A DNA stretch of 64,000 nucleotides, taken from CAVTJL01 sp963735065. Lineage in GTDB: Bacteria > Pseudomonadota > Alphaproteobacteria > Geminicoccales > Geminicoccaceae. The stretch covers positions 992,001 through 1,056,000 of the forward strand of contig CAVTJL010000004.1 of NCBI GenBank assembly GCA_963735065.1, given 5' to 3'. The stretch's first letter is position 1, and each line of letters begins with the position of its first letter. Below are positions 27,252 through 35,729 of the stretch, piece by piece. The translations under genes were made by a program, and so were the position numbers. The notes beneath the pieces are model-generated. The model was not told where the DNA came from. It was given only the letters and a program-made list of their open reading frames with translations, and searched no databases.

Positions 27252-28513
27252 TGCGGCGGTCGGGCGACGACTGCTTCGCCTATGGGGGCACGATGGTGGG
27301 CCTGGCCGAGGCGCTGGCCCTGCTGGAGGCTCGGGTGCGGCCCGTCGTCGGCACCGAGCACGTGCCGCTCGATCGGGCATCCGGCCGGCTGCTCGCCGGC
27401 CCGCTCGTGAGCCCGCGCGACGTGCCGGCCTTCGACAATGTGGCGGTGGACGGCTTTGCCTGCCGGGGGGACGATCTGGTCGCGGCCGACGCCACGAGCC
27501 TGCGCCTCCTGGCTGGGCGGGCGGCCGCCGGCCACCCCTTCGCCGGGCAGGTTGGTCATCACGAGGCGCTCCGGGTTCTGACCGGCGCCGTCATGCCGGC
27601 GGGCGCCGACACCGTCGTGATGCAGGAGGCCTGCGCCGTGAGCGGCGGAGCGGTCACCGTTCCGGCCGGCGTGAAGCCCGGCATCAACCGGCGTCGTGCC
27701 GGCGAGGATGTGCGGCGCGGCCAGACGCTCTTCGCACAAGGCCTCCGGCTGCTGCCCCAGCATCTGGGCGTGGCGGCCGAGCTCGGGCTCGCCGGGCTCG
27801 AGGTCATGGAAAAGCTCAAGGTCGCCCTCTTCTCGAGCGGCGACGAGATCCGCGAGCCCGGCACGGCGCTCGCCCCAGGGCGCGTCTACGATGCCAACCG
27901 CCACATGCTGAAGGCGCTGCTGCAAAGCGTGCCAGCCGACGTCACGGATCTGGGCATCCTGCCCGACGATCCTGCGGCGGTGCGCAAGGCGCTCGCCGCG
28001 GCCGCCGAGGCGCATGACGTGATCCTCACCTCGGGTGGCGCCTCGGGTGGCGACGAGGATCATCTGGTGGCTTCCGTCCGCGCGATCGGCCAGCTTCACT
28101 TCTGGCGCATCCGCATGAAGCCCGGCCGGCCCCTGGCCCTGGGCCGCCTGGGTGGCGCCTCCTTCATCGGCCTGCCCGGCAACCCGGTGGCCGTGATGGT
28201 CTGCTTTCTCATCGTTGCGCGCCCGGTGCTCCTGGCGCTGGCCGGCCGTGGATGGACCCTCCCCCGCGCCTATCCGCTGCCGGCGGCCTTCGCCATGCGC
28301 CGCAAGCCCGGCCGCACCGAGATGCTGCGCGCGGCGCTCGTCCGGAGCGAGAAGGGCCTCCGCGCGCGCCGCATCATGCGCGAAGGCTCGGGCATCCTGA
28401 CCTCGCTTACCGATGCCGACGGGCTGGTCGAGATCGACGAGGCCGTGAGCGAGGTGAAGGAGGGCGATCCCGTGCCGTTTTTCGGCTTCGCGGAGCTGCT
28501 GGCGGGCGGCTGA
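27251..28513 (+). CDS. moeA: Molybdopterin molybdenumtransferase MoeA
   Basis: 420 residues. It contains PAFDNVAVDGFA (substrate region), TGAVMPAGADTVVMQE, the MoCF-domain motif TSGGASGGDEDHL and KPGRPLALGRLGG, followed by FIGLPGNPVAVMVCF. The order and length match MoeA, which inserts molybdate into adenylylated molybdopterin. The first 18 residues (RRSGDDCFAYGG) are typical of alphaproteobacterial members. Translationally coupled to mobB. Confidence 0.96.
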   Translation: MRRSGDDCFAYGGTMVGLAEALALLEARVRPVVGTEHVPLDRASGRLLAGPLVSPRDVPAFDNVAVDGFACRGDDLVAADATSLRLLAGRAAAGHPFAGQVGHHEALRVLTGAVMPAGADTVVMQEACAVSGGAVTVPAGVKPGINRRRAGEDVRRGQTLFAQGLRLLPQHLGVAAELGLAGLEVMEKLKVALFSSGDEIREPGTALAPGRVYDANRHMLKALLQSVPADVTDLGILPDDPAAVRKALAAAAEAHDVILTSGGASGGDEDHLVASVRAIGQLHFWRIRMKPGRPLALGRLGGASFIGLPGNPVAVMVCFLIVARPVLLALAGRGWTLPRAYPLPAAFAMRRKPGRTEMLRAALVRSEKGLRARRIMREGSGILTSLTDADGLVEIDEAVSEVKEGDPVPFFGFAELLAGG

Positions 28514-28520
28514 GCGGCCG

Positions 28521-28537
28521 CCCCGACAGCGCCGGGG
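28521..28537. terminator. Possible bidirectional terminator hairpin
   Basis: CCCCG (28521-28525) and CGGGG (28533-28537) with a 7-base loop, in the 40-base gap between the convergent moeA and RTX genes. Short stem and no U run, so weak. Confidence 0.3.
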
Positions 28538-28553
28538 ATCGCCCCCGCCTGCA

Positions 28554-29912
28554 TCAGGCCACGTTGGCGGCGTCGAGGTGGTTGGTGCCGGAGATGACGA
28601 GCGTGTCGATGTCCGGCGCCCCGCCGCTCGCCGCACCGAGGTCGATGCTCATCGAGTTGCCCTTCGTCGTGACGAAGTCGTCGCCCTTGCCGACCACGTC
28701 GTCGCCGTTGGTGTTCAGGCTCGCAAAAGTCAGCCCGTAGCCTGAGAGATCGAGCACGTCGCCGGGGTTGACCGAGGTCCCGACCTCGAAGTCGGTGATG
28801 CGGTCCTGGCCGCTGCCGGTATCGAAGGCGAAGGTGTCGGAATCACTGCCGCCGGTGAGCTTGTCATTGCCACCGCCGCCGACCAGAAGATCGTTCCCGG
28901 CACCGCCGTTCAGGATGTCGTTGCCGCCCTCACCCGCCGTGATGCTCTTGGCCCAATCCCCCCAGAGCTGATCGTCGCCGTTGCCGCCATCAAGCTTGTC
29001 GTTGCCACCCTGCGCCCCGCTCGCCAGATCCGCGTCGCCGTAGATCATGTCGTTGCCGTCGCCGCCCTTCAGCTTGTCGTTGCCGCCCTGGCTGAACTGC
29101 AGGCCGCCGATTTCCTCCTCGATGCGACCCGAGTGGGCGTCGCCGGCGATGATGTCGTTGCCGTCGCCGCCGTCGATGACATCGTTGCCGCCGGTCGAGG
29201 CATTCATCGTCACGCCCGCGTCACCTGCCAGGATATCGTCGCCATCGCCGCCCTTGATGCGGTCGTTGCCGCCGACACTGTCCTGGCCCATGTCGTTGCC
29301 GCAGTCGCCGGCGATAATGTCGTTGCCGGCCCCGCCGTCGAACCGGTCCTTGCCGCCGATGCTCTGGCGCATCTCGTCCTCGGCGTCACCCATGAGGACA
29401 TCGGCGCCATCGCCACCAGAGAACCGGTCGTTCCCTCCCAGAGCACCATTGTGCATGACGTTGGCGTCGCCGGCGATCCAGTCGTCGCCGTTGCCACCGT
29501 CCAGGCGGTCGTTCCCTCCAGCGCTTCCCTCGCCGTCCATGAGGCCGACCGCCCCCTGGTTGGCAGCATCGCCATAGATCCGATCGGCGCCGTCGCCACC
29601 GTAGATCTGGTCCTTGCCACCATGCGCACCGCCGAGAATGTCGGTGGCGTCGCCCGAGATGGTGTCGTTGCCCTCGTCGCCGTAGAGCCGGTCGTTGCCA
29701 CCGACCGGTGCTGCAGCCTCATCGGTCGGCTGAAGCGTTCCGGCGAGATCTCCCCAGATCACGTCGTTACCGCCCGCCGCCTGGACCAAGTCATTGGCAA
29801 GGAACGCCGTCACATTATCGGCGCCGCCCGTCGTGGGTCCGCCGATGACCCCGCTCGAGACTTTGGTATCCGTGATCTTGTCCTTACCGTCCGTGCCGGT
29901 AATGATCGCCAT
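28554..29912 (-). CDS. RTX calcium-binding repeat protein, probable type I secretion substrate
   Basis: 452 residues with no N-terminal signal. About eleven repeats of roughly 35 residues run from residue 45 to about 370. Each carries GGND-x4-GGxGxDxIxGDA, i.e. nonapeptide-type calcium-binding turns separated by a variable spacer. The C-terminal 80 residues (DTFAFDTGSGQDRITDFEVG, then a stretch ending in hydrophobic residues and NVA) match RTX C-termini recognised by type I exporters. No enzymatic or adhesive domain is visible, so it may be a structural or S-layer-like surface protein that folds in external calcium. GGGAGAAG precedes the ATG at 29912. No ABC exporter gene is adjacent. Confidence 0.88.
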   Translation of the reverse strand: MAIITGTDGKDKITDTKVSSGVIGGPTTGGADNVTAFLANDLVQAAGGNDVIWGDLAGTLQPTDEAAAPVGGNDRLYGDEGNDTISGDATDILGGAHGGKDQIYGGDGADRIYGDAANQGAVGLMDGEGSAGGNDRLDGGNGDDWIAGDANVMHNGALGGNDRFSGGDGADVLMGDAEDEMRQSIGGKDRFDGGAGNDIIAGDCGNDMGQDSVGGNDRIKGGDGDDILAGDAGVTMNASTGGNDVIDGGDGNDIIAGDAHSGRIEEEIGGLQFSQGGNDKLKGGDGNDMIYGDADLASGAQGGNDKLDGGNGDDQLWGDWAKSITAGEGGNDILNGGAGNDLLVGGGGNDKLTGGSDSDTFAFDTGSGQDRITDFEVGTSVNPGDVLDLSGYGLTFASLNTNGDDVVGKGDDFVTTKGNSMSIDLGAASGGAPDIDTLVISGTNHLDAANVA

Positions 29913-30139
29913 GATTGCTTCTCCCGCCCAAGGCTGTTTGGGGAGCAGCCGTCGCACCGGCCGTGGCCACAGCGCCATGGCAATGGCGAAGGCTGGAGAC
30001 TCCCTTAATTTTTCTCCATAAAGCCGGACGCAGGCGGCGTCTTTGACGCAGGTCAAGCTTCGCCGACCGGACCGGCCATGCTTCGACGAAAGCAAAGACG
30101 CGCGCTAAAATCGGCGTCGGAAAGAGCAAGCGAGGATCC

Positions 30140-31261
30140 ATGGACGCCGATGTGATCGTCATCGGTGCCGGCATCGCCGGTGCCTCGGCCGCCTGCGAGC
30201 TGGCGGCAACGCGGAGCGTGCTTCTCGTCGAGCGCGAGGATCAGCCGGGCTATCACACCACGGGTCGATCCGCCGCGCTCTACCTGAAGTCCTATGGAAA
30301 CGCGCAGATTCGTGCCCTCACCCTGGCGTCCGAGCCCTTCTATACGACCTCACCGGAGGGCTTCAGCGAGGCGCCCATGCTCACGCCGCGCGGCGCGATG
30401 CTCATCGCGCGGCAGGATCAGCAGGACCTATTGACGGCCGAGCTGGACCAGGCGCGCCGCTTCGTGCCGTCGGCGCGCCGCCTCGGCGTCGAGGAGGCGC
30501 TGGAGCTGGTACCCTCGCTGCGCGCCGACTATCTAGCCGGTGCCATGCTCGATCCCGATGCCCAGGACATGGACGTGGGTGCCATCCTGGGAGGCTATCT
30601 CAGGGGCTTCAGGCGGCGGGGCGGGCAGCTCGTGACCGGAGCCGAGGTCCAGGCGCTCACCCGCGAGGGAGGCCTGTGGGCCATCGTCACCCGAGAGCAG
30701 CGCTGGACCGCGCCCGTGATCGTCAACGCGGCCGGCGCCTGGGCGGACGAGCTGGCGGCCTTGGCCGGGCTTGGCCCGCTCGGGCTCGTGCCCAAGCGCC
30801 GGACCGCCTTCCTCGTCGATCCGCCGGCGGGCGCCGAGATCCGGCGCTGGCCCATGGTCTGCGACGTCGCCGAGCAGTTCTATTTCAAGCCCGATGCGGG
30901 CAAGCTCCTCTGCTCACCCGCGGACGAGACGCCGTCGCCGCCGACCGACGCCCAGCCCGAGGAGATGGACGTCGCCATCGCCGTCGACCGCATCCAGCAG
31001 GCGCTCGCGATCGACATCCGCCGGATCGAGCACCGGTGGGCCGGCCTTCGCACCTTCGCTGCCGACAAGACGATGGTCTGCGGCTTCGACGCGCGGGCCC
31101 AGGGCTTCTTCTGGCTCGCGGGCCAAGGTGGCTACGGCATCCAGACGGCCCCGGCGATGGCGGCCTTGACGGCCGCGCTCGTGCGGGGCGAGCCCGTCCC
31201 GGCGCCTCTGCGGCAGGCCGGCGTCGAGGTGGAAGCGCTATCGCCGGCGCGCCTGCTCTGA
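30140..31261 (+). CDS. FAD-dependent amine/amino-acid oxidoreductase (DAO family)
   Basis: 373 residues. The N-terminal ADP-binding fold VIVIGAGIAGASAACELA is followed by REDQPGYHTTGRSAA. VNAAGAWADELA and the C-terminal WAGLRTFAADKTMVCGFD plus GQGGYGIQTAPA are the FAD-contacting segments of the D-amino-acid oxidase superfamily (glycine oxidase, D-amino-acid dehydrogenase, sarcosine oxidase types). Oxidation of a secondary or primary amine acid is expected; the substrate is open. Stands alone, divergent from the RTX gene. Confidence 0.9.
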   Translation: MDADVIVIGAGIAGASAACELAATRSVLLVEREDQPGYHTTGRSAALYLKSYGNAQIRALTLASEPFYTTSPEGFSEAPMLTPRGAMLIARQDQQDLLTAELDQARRFVPSARRLGVEEALELVPSLRADYLAGAMLDPDAQDMDVGAILGGYLRGFRRRGGQLVTGAEVQALTREGGLWAIVTREQRWTAPVIVNAAGAWADELAALAGLGPLGLVPKRRTAFLVDPPAGAEIRRWPMVCDVAEQFYFKPDAGKLLCSPADETPSPPTDAQPEEMDVAIAVDRIQQALAIDIRRIEHRWAGLRTFAADKTMVCGFDARAQGFFWLAGQGGYGIQTAPAMAALTAALVRGEPVPAPLRQAGVEVEALSPARLL

Positions 31262-31385
31262 CGCGGCGATCGATCCGCGCAGGTCGCAATGCGGCTGACC
31301 GACAGGCGGGCGGCTGCTACTCCCGATGACGAGCCGCCGCGTCGCCAATAGGGGCGATCGCGGACGGCCGACGACAGGGTAGCGG

Positions 31386-32597
31386 ATGAGCCTCCGGGCG
31401 CGCCTCTATGAGCTCATCGAGGACGACGAGCGCACCACGGGCGCTGCGCATGTCGTACGGATCATCCTCGTCGCTCTCATCGTCCTCAGCGTCGCGGCCA
31501 GCATCCTCGAGACCGAGCCGATCTTCCGCGGTCGGCTCGACAGGCTCTTCGCGCTGATCGAGTACGGCTGCGTCGCCATCTTCAGCGTCGAGTACGTGGC
31601 ACGGGTCTGGGTGTCGGTCGACGACAGGGCGGGGCGCTATTCCCACCCGCTGGTCGGGCGGCTCCGCTATATGCTGACCCCGTCGGCGATCGTCGATCTG
31701 GTGGCCGTTTTGCCCTTCTATCTCAGCCTGTTCATACCGATCGATCTCATTTTTCTCCGGCTCTTCCGCCTGTTGCGCATCCTCAAGATCACCCGCTACT
31801 CGCCGGCCCTCGCGACGCTCCAGCTGGTGCTCTACAATGAGCGGCGCTCCCTCCTATCCGCGCTGCTCGTCTTCGGTGTCGTGCTGGTGATTGCGGCGGG
31901 CCTCATGCATGCCGCTGAGGGCGCAGCGCAGCCCGAGCGGTTCGGCACCATTCCGGCGGCAATGTGGTGGGCGGTCATCACGCTGACGACGGTCGGCTAT
32001 GGCGATGCCACCCCGATAACCTCCGCGGGCAAGGCCATCGCCGCCCTGACCGCCCTCTGCGGCATCGGCGCGCTGGCACTGCCGACGGCCATCCTGGGAG
32101 CGGGCTTCGCGAGGGAGCTGCAAAAGCAGGATTTCGTGGCACGGTCCTCGATGGTCGCCCGGGTGGCCCTCTTCCAGGGGCTGGGCCCGGCACAGCTCGC
32201 CGAGGTGACGAGCCTCCTGCACCCCCGCATGCTGCCGCCGCGCTACACCGTGATCCGCCGGGGCGAGCATCCCGAGGCGATGTACTTCATCGACCATGGC
32301 CGGGTGGTGATGCGCATCGGCGAGCGGCGGATCACGCTGGGCCCCGGCGGCTTTTTCGGCGAGCTGGCGCTGCTCGAGGGCCGGCCGCGCGAGGTGACGG
32401 TGACGACGCTGAGCCCCTGCCGCCTTCTCGAGCTGGACGCGGGCGACTTTCATCGGCTGATCGGGGGCGATGCACAGCTGAGGGAGACCATTCTGGCCGA
32501 GGCCCGCCAGCGCGCCGAGCTTCATGGTCATCCCCTTCATGTCGGCGGATCGACCGAGGAGCACGGCGTCCATCCGGCACGTGCCGACGAGCCCTGA
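31386..32597 (+). CDS. Cyclic-nucleotide-binding voltage-sensor-type potassium channel
   Basis: 403 residues. Helices S1-S4 (about 24-135) include an S4-like FLRLFRLLRILKITRYS with Arg/Lys every third residue. The pore (about 186-240) has the K+ selectivity filter TVGYGD (202-207). A linker and cyclic-nucleotide-binding domain (about 262-385) follow, with phosphate cassette FFGELALLEGRPREVTV. Built like bacterial CNG channels such as MloK1, which are opened by cAMP. The next gene is a Kef-type K+/H+ antiporter 15 bases away, so the pair is a potassium-handling operon. Two class III cyclases in this window could supply the ligand. Confidence 0.93.
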   Translation: MSLRARLYELIEDDERTTGAAHVVRIILVALIVLSVAASILETEPIFRGRLDRLFALIEYGCVAIFSVEYVARVWVSVDDRAGRYSHPLVGRLRYMLTPSAIVDLVAVLPFYLSLFIPIDLIFLRLFRLLRILKITRYSPALATLQLVLYNERRSLLSALLVFGVVLVIAAGLMHAAEGAAQPERFGTIPAAMWWAVITLTTVGYGDATPITSAGKAIAALTALCGIGALALPTAILGAGFARELQKQDFVARSSMVARVALFQGLGPAQLAEVTSLLHPRMLPPRYTVIRRGEHPEAMYFIDHGRVVMRIGERRITLGPGGFFGELALLEGRPREVTVTTLSPCRLLELDAGDFHRLIGGDAQLRETILAEARQRAELHGHPLHVGGSTEEHGVHPARADEP

Positions 32598-32612
32598 GAG
32601 GAGGATCGGCCC

Positions 32613-34325
32613 TTGCACGGAGAAGACCTGCTCTTCGCCGCCACCGTCGGGCTCGCCGCCGGCACGCTGGCGCTCGTGGTCTTCCGGCGCATCGGCTTCG
32701 GCTCCGTCTTGGCCCTGTTGGCGACGGGTCTCGTCGTTGGCCCCTATGGCCTGGCGCTCGGTGGCAGCGGCGAGACGCTTCTTCAGATAACCGAGCTCGG
32801 CATCGTCTTCCTGCTGTTCGTCATCGGCCTCGAGATGGAGCCCGGCCGGCTCTGGTCGATGCGGCGCGCCGTCCTCGGCCTCGGCTCGCTGCAGATCCTC
32901 CTCACCGGCCCGCTCCTCGCCGGCATCGTGGCCGTCGCTGCGGGCATCGGCTGGCAGGCAGCGCTCGTCACCGGCTTCGGCCTTGCGCTCTCCTCGACCG
33001 CGCTCGTCATGACGCTCGTCGAGGAGCGCGGCGAGCTGGCGACGGCGCATGGGCGTTGCAGCTTCGCCGTGCTGCTCATGCAGGACCTGGCCATCGTGCC
33101 GTTGCTGGCGTTGGTCACGATCCTCTCGGGCGCGGGCGCCGGCGGTGTTCAGACCCTCTGGCACAGCGTGCCGACGATCATCCTCATGCTCGCCCTCATC
33201 TACCTTCTCGGCGATCACGCTCTGCCATGGGCGTTCGAGCTCGTCGCCAGCCAGCGCAACAGCGAGGCCTTCGCGGCGCTGGCAGTGCTGGGGGCCGTCG
33301 CCTCGGCCTGGGCGATGCAGCGGGCCGGCCTGTCCATGGCGATGGGCGGCTTTCTTCTCGGGATGCTGCTGTCGCGCTCGCGCTACCGGCATCAGGTCGA
33401 GGCGGAGATAGGCTATCTCAAGGGATGGCTGCTCAGCCTCTTCTTCGTCGCTGTGGGAATGTCGATCGACCTCGCCGCCCTCGATCGCCACCTCCTGACG
33501 GTCATCGCCGTCGTCGTCCTGCTGATCGCCACCAAGACGGCCGTCCTCCTGCTCCTCGCCCGCGCCTTCGGGCATGGCTGGGACGTCTCGCTCAGGGTGG
33601 CGTTGCTGCTGGCGCAAGGCGGCGAGTTCGCGTTCGTCCTCCTTGGCGCGTCTCGCGCTGCGGGCCTCCTCCACGGCGAGGCCTACGCCATCGGCATTCT
33701 CACCATCTCCGTGTCCATGGCGGCGACGCCGGCCCTCGCGCGTTTCGCCGACTGGCTCGTGGCGCGGCTGCCGCCGTCAGCGCCGCCGGGTCTAGGAGCC
33801 GAGCCTGATCTGCCGCAGCGCCATGTCGTGGTCGCGGGGATGGGTCGGGTCGGTCAGTCCGTTGCCATGATGCTGGAGGCAGCGGTCATTCCCTACGTCG
33901 CGATCGACCTCAATCCCGAGCAGGTGACGCTGGGCCGACGGCGCGGGCGTCACGTCGTCTACGGCAACGCCGGTGATCCCCGGCTCCTGCGGACGGTAGG
34001 GCTGGGTCAAGCGGCAGCCGTCGTCGTGACCCTCGACAATCCTGCCGTGGCCGAGCGTGTGGTCGAGGCCATTCGCACCTTTCACCCGGAGACCCGGATC
34101 ATCGCCCGGGCGCGCGATCTGGCCGCGCGCGACAGGATGCGCCGCCTTGGCGTCATCGAGGCGGTGCCGGAGACGGTCGAGCTCAGCCTGACGCTCGGCG
34201 CGCACGTGCTGCGCCAGGTGGGCGTAGCGGATGACACCATCGACGAGAGCTGCCGGCAGCTCCGCAGCGACGACTTCCGGATGCTCGCCGGCACGGAGCA
34301 GAGCGGCTCATCATCCGGGCGCTGA
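32613..34325 (+). CDS. Monovalent cation:proton antiporter, CPA2 family (Kef/Ybal type)
   Basis: 570 residues from a TTG start with GAGGAGG nine bases upstream. About 12 hydrophobic helices make the CPA2 exchanger (ELGIVFLLFVIGLEME, GFGLALSSTALVMTL, FAVLLMQDLAIVPL are family signatures). A cytoplasmic RCK/TrkA-N domain follows (from about 405) with HVVVAGMGRVGQSVAMML (GxGxxG). Exchanges K+ (or Na+) for H+ under nucleotide or redox control by the RCK domain. It follows the CNBD channel by 15 bases, so both are probably made from one transcript. Confidence 0.92.
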   Translation: MHGEDLLFAATVGLAAGTLALVVFRRIGFGSVLALLATGLVVGPYGLALGGSGETLLQITELGIVFLLFVIGLEMEPGRLWSMRRAVLGLGSLQILLTGPLLAGIVAVAAGIGWQAALVTGFGLALSSTALVMTLVEERGELATAHGRCSFAVLLMQDLAIVPLLALVTILSGAGAGGVQTLWHSVPTIILMLALIYLLGDHALPWAFELVASQRNSEAFAALAVLGAVASAWAMQRAGLSMAMGGFLLGMLLSRSRYRHQVEAEIGYLKGWLLSLFFVAVGMSIDLAALDRHLLTVIAVVVLLIATKTAVLLLLARAFGHGWDVSLRVALLLAQGGEFAFVLLGASRAAGLLHGEAYAIGILTISVSMAATPALARFADWLVARLPPSAPPGLGAEPDLPQRHVVVAGMGRVGQSVAMMLEAAVIPYVAIDLNPEQVTLGRRRGRHVVYGNAGDPRLLRTVGLGQAAAVVVTLDNPAVAERVVEAIRTFHPETRIIARARDLAARDRMRRLGVIEAVPETVELSLTLGAHVLRQVGVADDTIDESCRQLRSDDFRMLAGTEQSGSSSGR

Positions 34326-34403
34326 TCTGTGGCCCCAGAGTCATTGCCTCGGACAGCCGAGAGTTCTAAGGGCTTTGCGGGTGGTGCAAAGCGTGAGGAT
34401 CCG

Positions 34404-34871
34404 ATGCTCAACCCTGCTTACGCGCCCTCGAGGTGGCGTTCCGTCCTCGCCCTTGGCATCTCCGCATTGCTGCTTGGTGGGTGTGCCGAGGCCTTCACCC
34501 ATCATCAGCCGGCCGGAGCCCCGGTCTGGAACGGCACGATCGCCGGCATGGACAAGCCACAGTGCGGTGGCTTCAAGGTCGTGATCTGGCGCCACGGTGA
34601 CGAGTTCCGCGGGCGAGCCTACCCGACAAGCGCGACGGGCAGCGATCTCTCGAACAATCTCTCTGCCTGGTACGTCGACGGCATGCTCTTCGAGAACGGC
34701 GTCGTCGCTCTCAGCCTCTACGAGCGGACGGTGCTCCCGGCCGCGCAGTGGCCCAGCACCGACTGGCGGGGCGTCCTGGTGGGCCAGACCGTCACCCTCG
34801 CCGAGCAGCCCCCGTCGTGCGGCCGGTCGCTCGTCGTGAGCCGAACGCCCTCAGCCCCCGAGAAAGGCTAG
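34404..34871 (+). CDS. Small lipoprotein, function unknown
   Basis: 155 residues. The N-terminus has basic residues, a hydrophobic segment and the lipobox LLLGGC, predicting signal peptidase II cleavage and lipid attachment at that Cys. The mature part is about 125 residues with Cys in PQCGGF and PPSCGRS that may pair, and several Trp/Tyr. GTGAGGA precedes the ATG at 34404; an upstream in-frame ATG at 34329 has none. No motif is known to me. Its 3' end overlaps the 3' end of the convergent dehalogenase-like gene by 21 bases. Confidence 0.75.
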   Translation: MLNPAYAPSRWRSVLALGISALLLGGCAEAFTHHQPAGAPVWNGTIAGMDKPQCGGFKVVIWRHGDEFRGRAYPTSATGSDLSNNLSAWYVDGMLFENGVVALSLYERTVLPAAQWPSTDWRGVLVGQTVTLAEQPPSCGRSLVVSRTPSAPEKG

Positions 34872-35729
34872 CAGCCGCTCGGCCGTCTCGGTCGGGCGCT
34901 CCTCGGCCAGGAAGTGGCCGCAGTCCAGGGGCTCGCCCCGGACATCCATCGCCTTCTCGCGCCAGGTCGCGAGCACATCGAAGTGGCGGTGCATGAGCCC
35001 ATGCCGGCCCCACAGCACGAGCAGCGGGCACATGATCCGCTTGTCCTCGTCCTGCTCGTCGTGAACGAGGTCGATCGTGGCCCCGGCCCGATAGTCCTCG
35101 CAGGTGGCGTGGATGACGGCCGGGTCGACGAAGCAGCGCTCATATTCCCGAAGGGCCTCGGGCGCGAAGTGCTTGGTGTCCCGTCCGGCCGACCAGTGGC
35201 CGAGCTTCTTGTGCAGATAGAAGAGCGGGTCGCCGCCGATCAGACGCTCCGGAAGTGGCTCGGGCTGGCTCAGGAAGAACCAGTGATAGTAGCCCATGGC
35301 GATCGCCATGTCGGCGCGCATGAAGAGGGTCCGCGTCGGCACGATGTCCAGCAGTGCCGCCCGCGTGACATGTCCTGGATGGTCGAGGCACAGACGGTGG
35401 GCGACCCGGCCGCCCCGATCATGCCCCACGAGGTGGAACCGCGCGAAGCCGAGCGCCGTCATCACCTCCACCATGTCCTCTGCCATGGCCCGCTTGGAGC
35501 CGCTCAGATGGTCCGGATCGGTCTCCGGGCGGCTGCTGTCGCCGTAGCCGCGCAGATCCGCACAGACGACGGTGAAGCGCTCCGCCAGCAGGGGCGCCAC
35601 GCGATGCCACATCACGTGGGTCTGGGGGTAGCCGTGCAGGAGCAGCACCGGCGGCCCCTTCCCTCCCATCCGCAGATGGATCTCCGAGCCGGTGGTCCCG
35701 ATGCGATGCTGCGCGAATCCCTCGAGCAT
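34851..35729 (-). CDS. Alpha/beta hydrolase of the fluoroacetate dehalogenase (FAcD) group
   Basis: 292 residues. The nucleophile elbow is VGHDRGGR with Asp (D104), not Ser, as in dehalogenases, with two Arg positioned as in FAcD. Halide-pocket residues appear in GYYHWFF (H149, W150) and CEDYRAG (Y213); D128 and H272 (DCGHFLAEE) complete the triad. This set matches the family enzyme from Rhodopseudomonas in every catalytic position that I can place, so defluorination or dehalogenation of short 2-haloacids is likely, though promiscuous relatives exist. The ATG overlaps the TGA of the cyclase gene upstream (TGATG), indicating coupled translation. Confidence 0.85.
   Translation of the reverse strand: MLEGFAQHRIGTTGSEIHLRMGGKGPPVLLLHGYPQTHVMWHRVAPLLAERFTVVCADLRGYGDSSRPETDPDHLSGSKRAMAEDMVEVMTALGFARFHLVGHDRGGRVAHRLCLDHPGHVTRAALLDIVPTRTLFMRADMAIAMGYYHWFFLSQPEPLPERLIGGDPLFYLHKKLGHWSAGRDTKHFAPEALREYERCFVDPAVIHATCEDYRAGATIDLVHDEQDEDKRIMCPLLVLWGRHGLMHRHFDVLATWREKAMDVRGEPLDCGHFLAEERPTETAERLLAFLGG

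Noticed and set aside
28554..29912. Repeated DNA in the RTX gene as non-coding tandem repeats
   Set aside because: The repetition is at protein level (calcium-binding turns) and the frame is uninterrupted with a good ribosome binding site.
31337..31352. Hairpin TCGCC/GGCGA before the K+ channel gene sharing CAATAGGGGC with 19179-19190
   Set aside because: A ten-base match and a short stem are easily explained by chance in GC-rich DNA.
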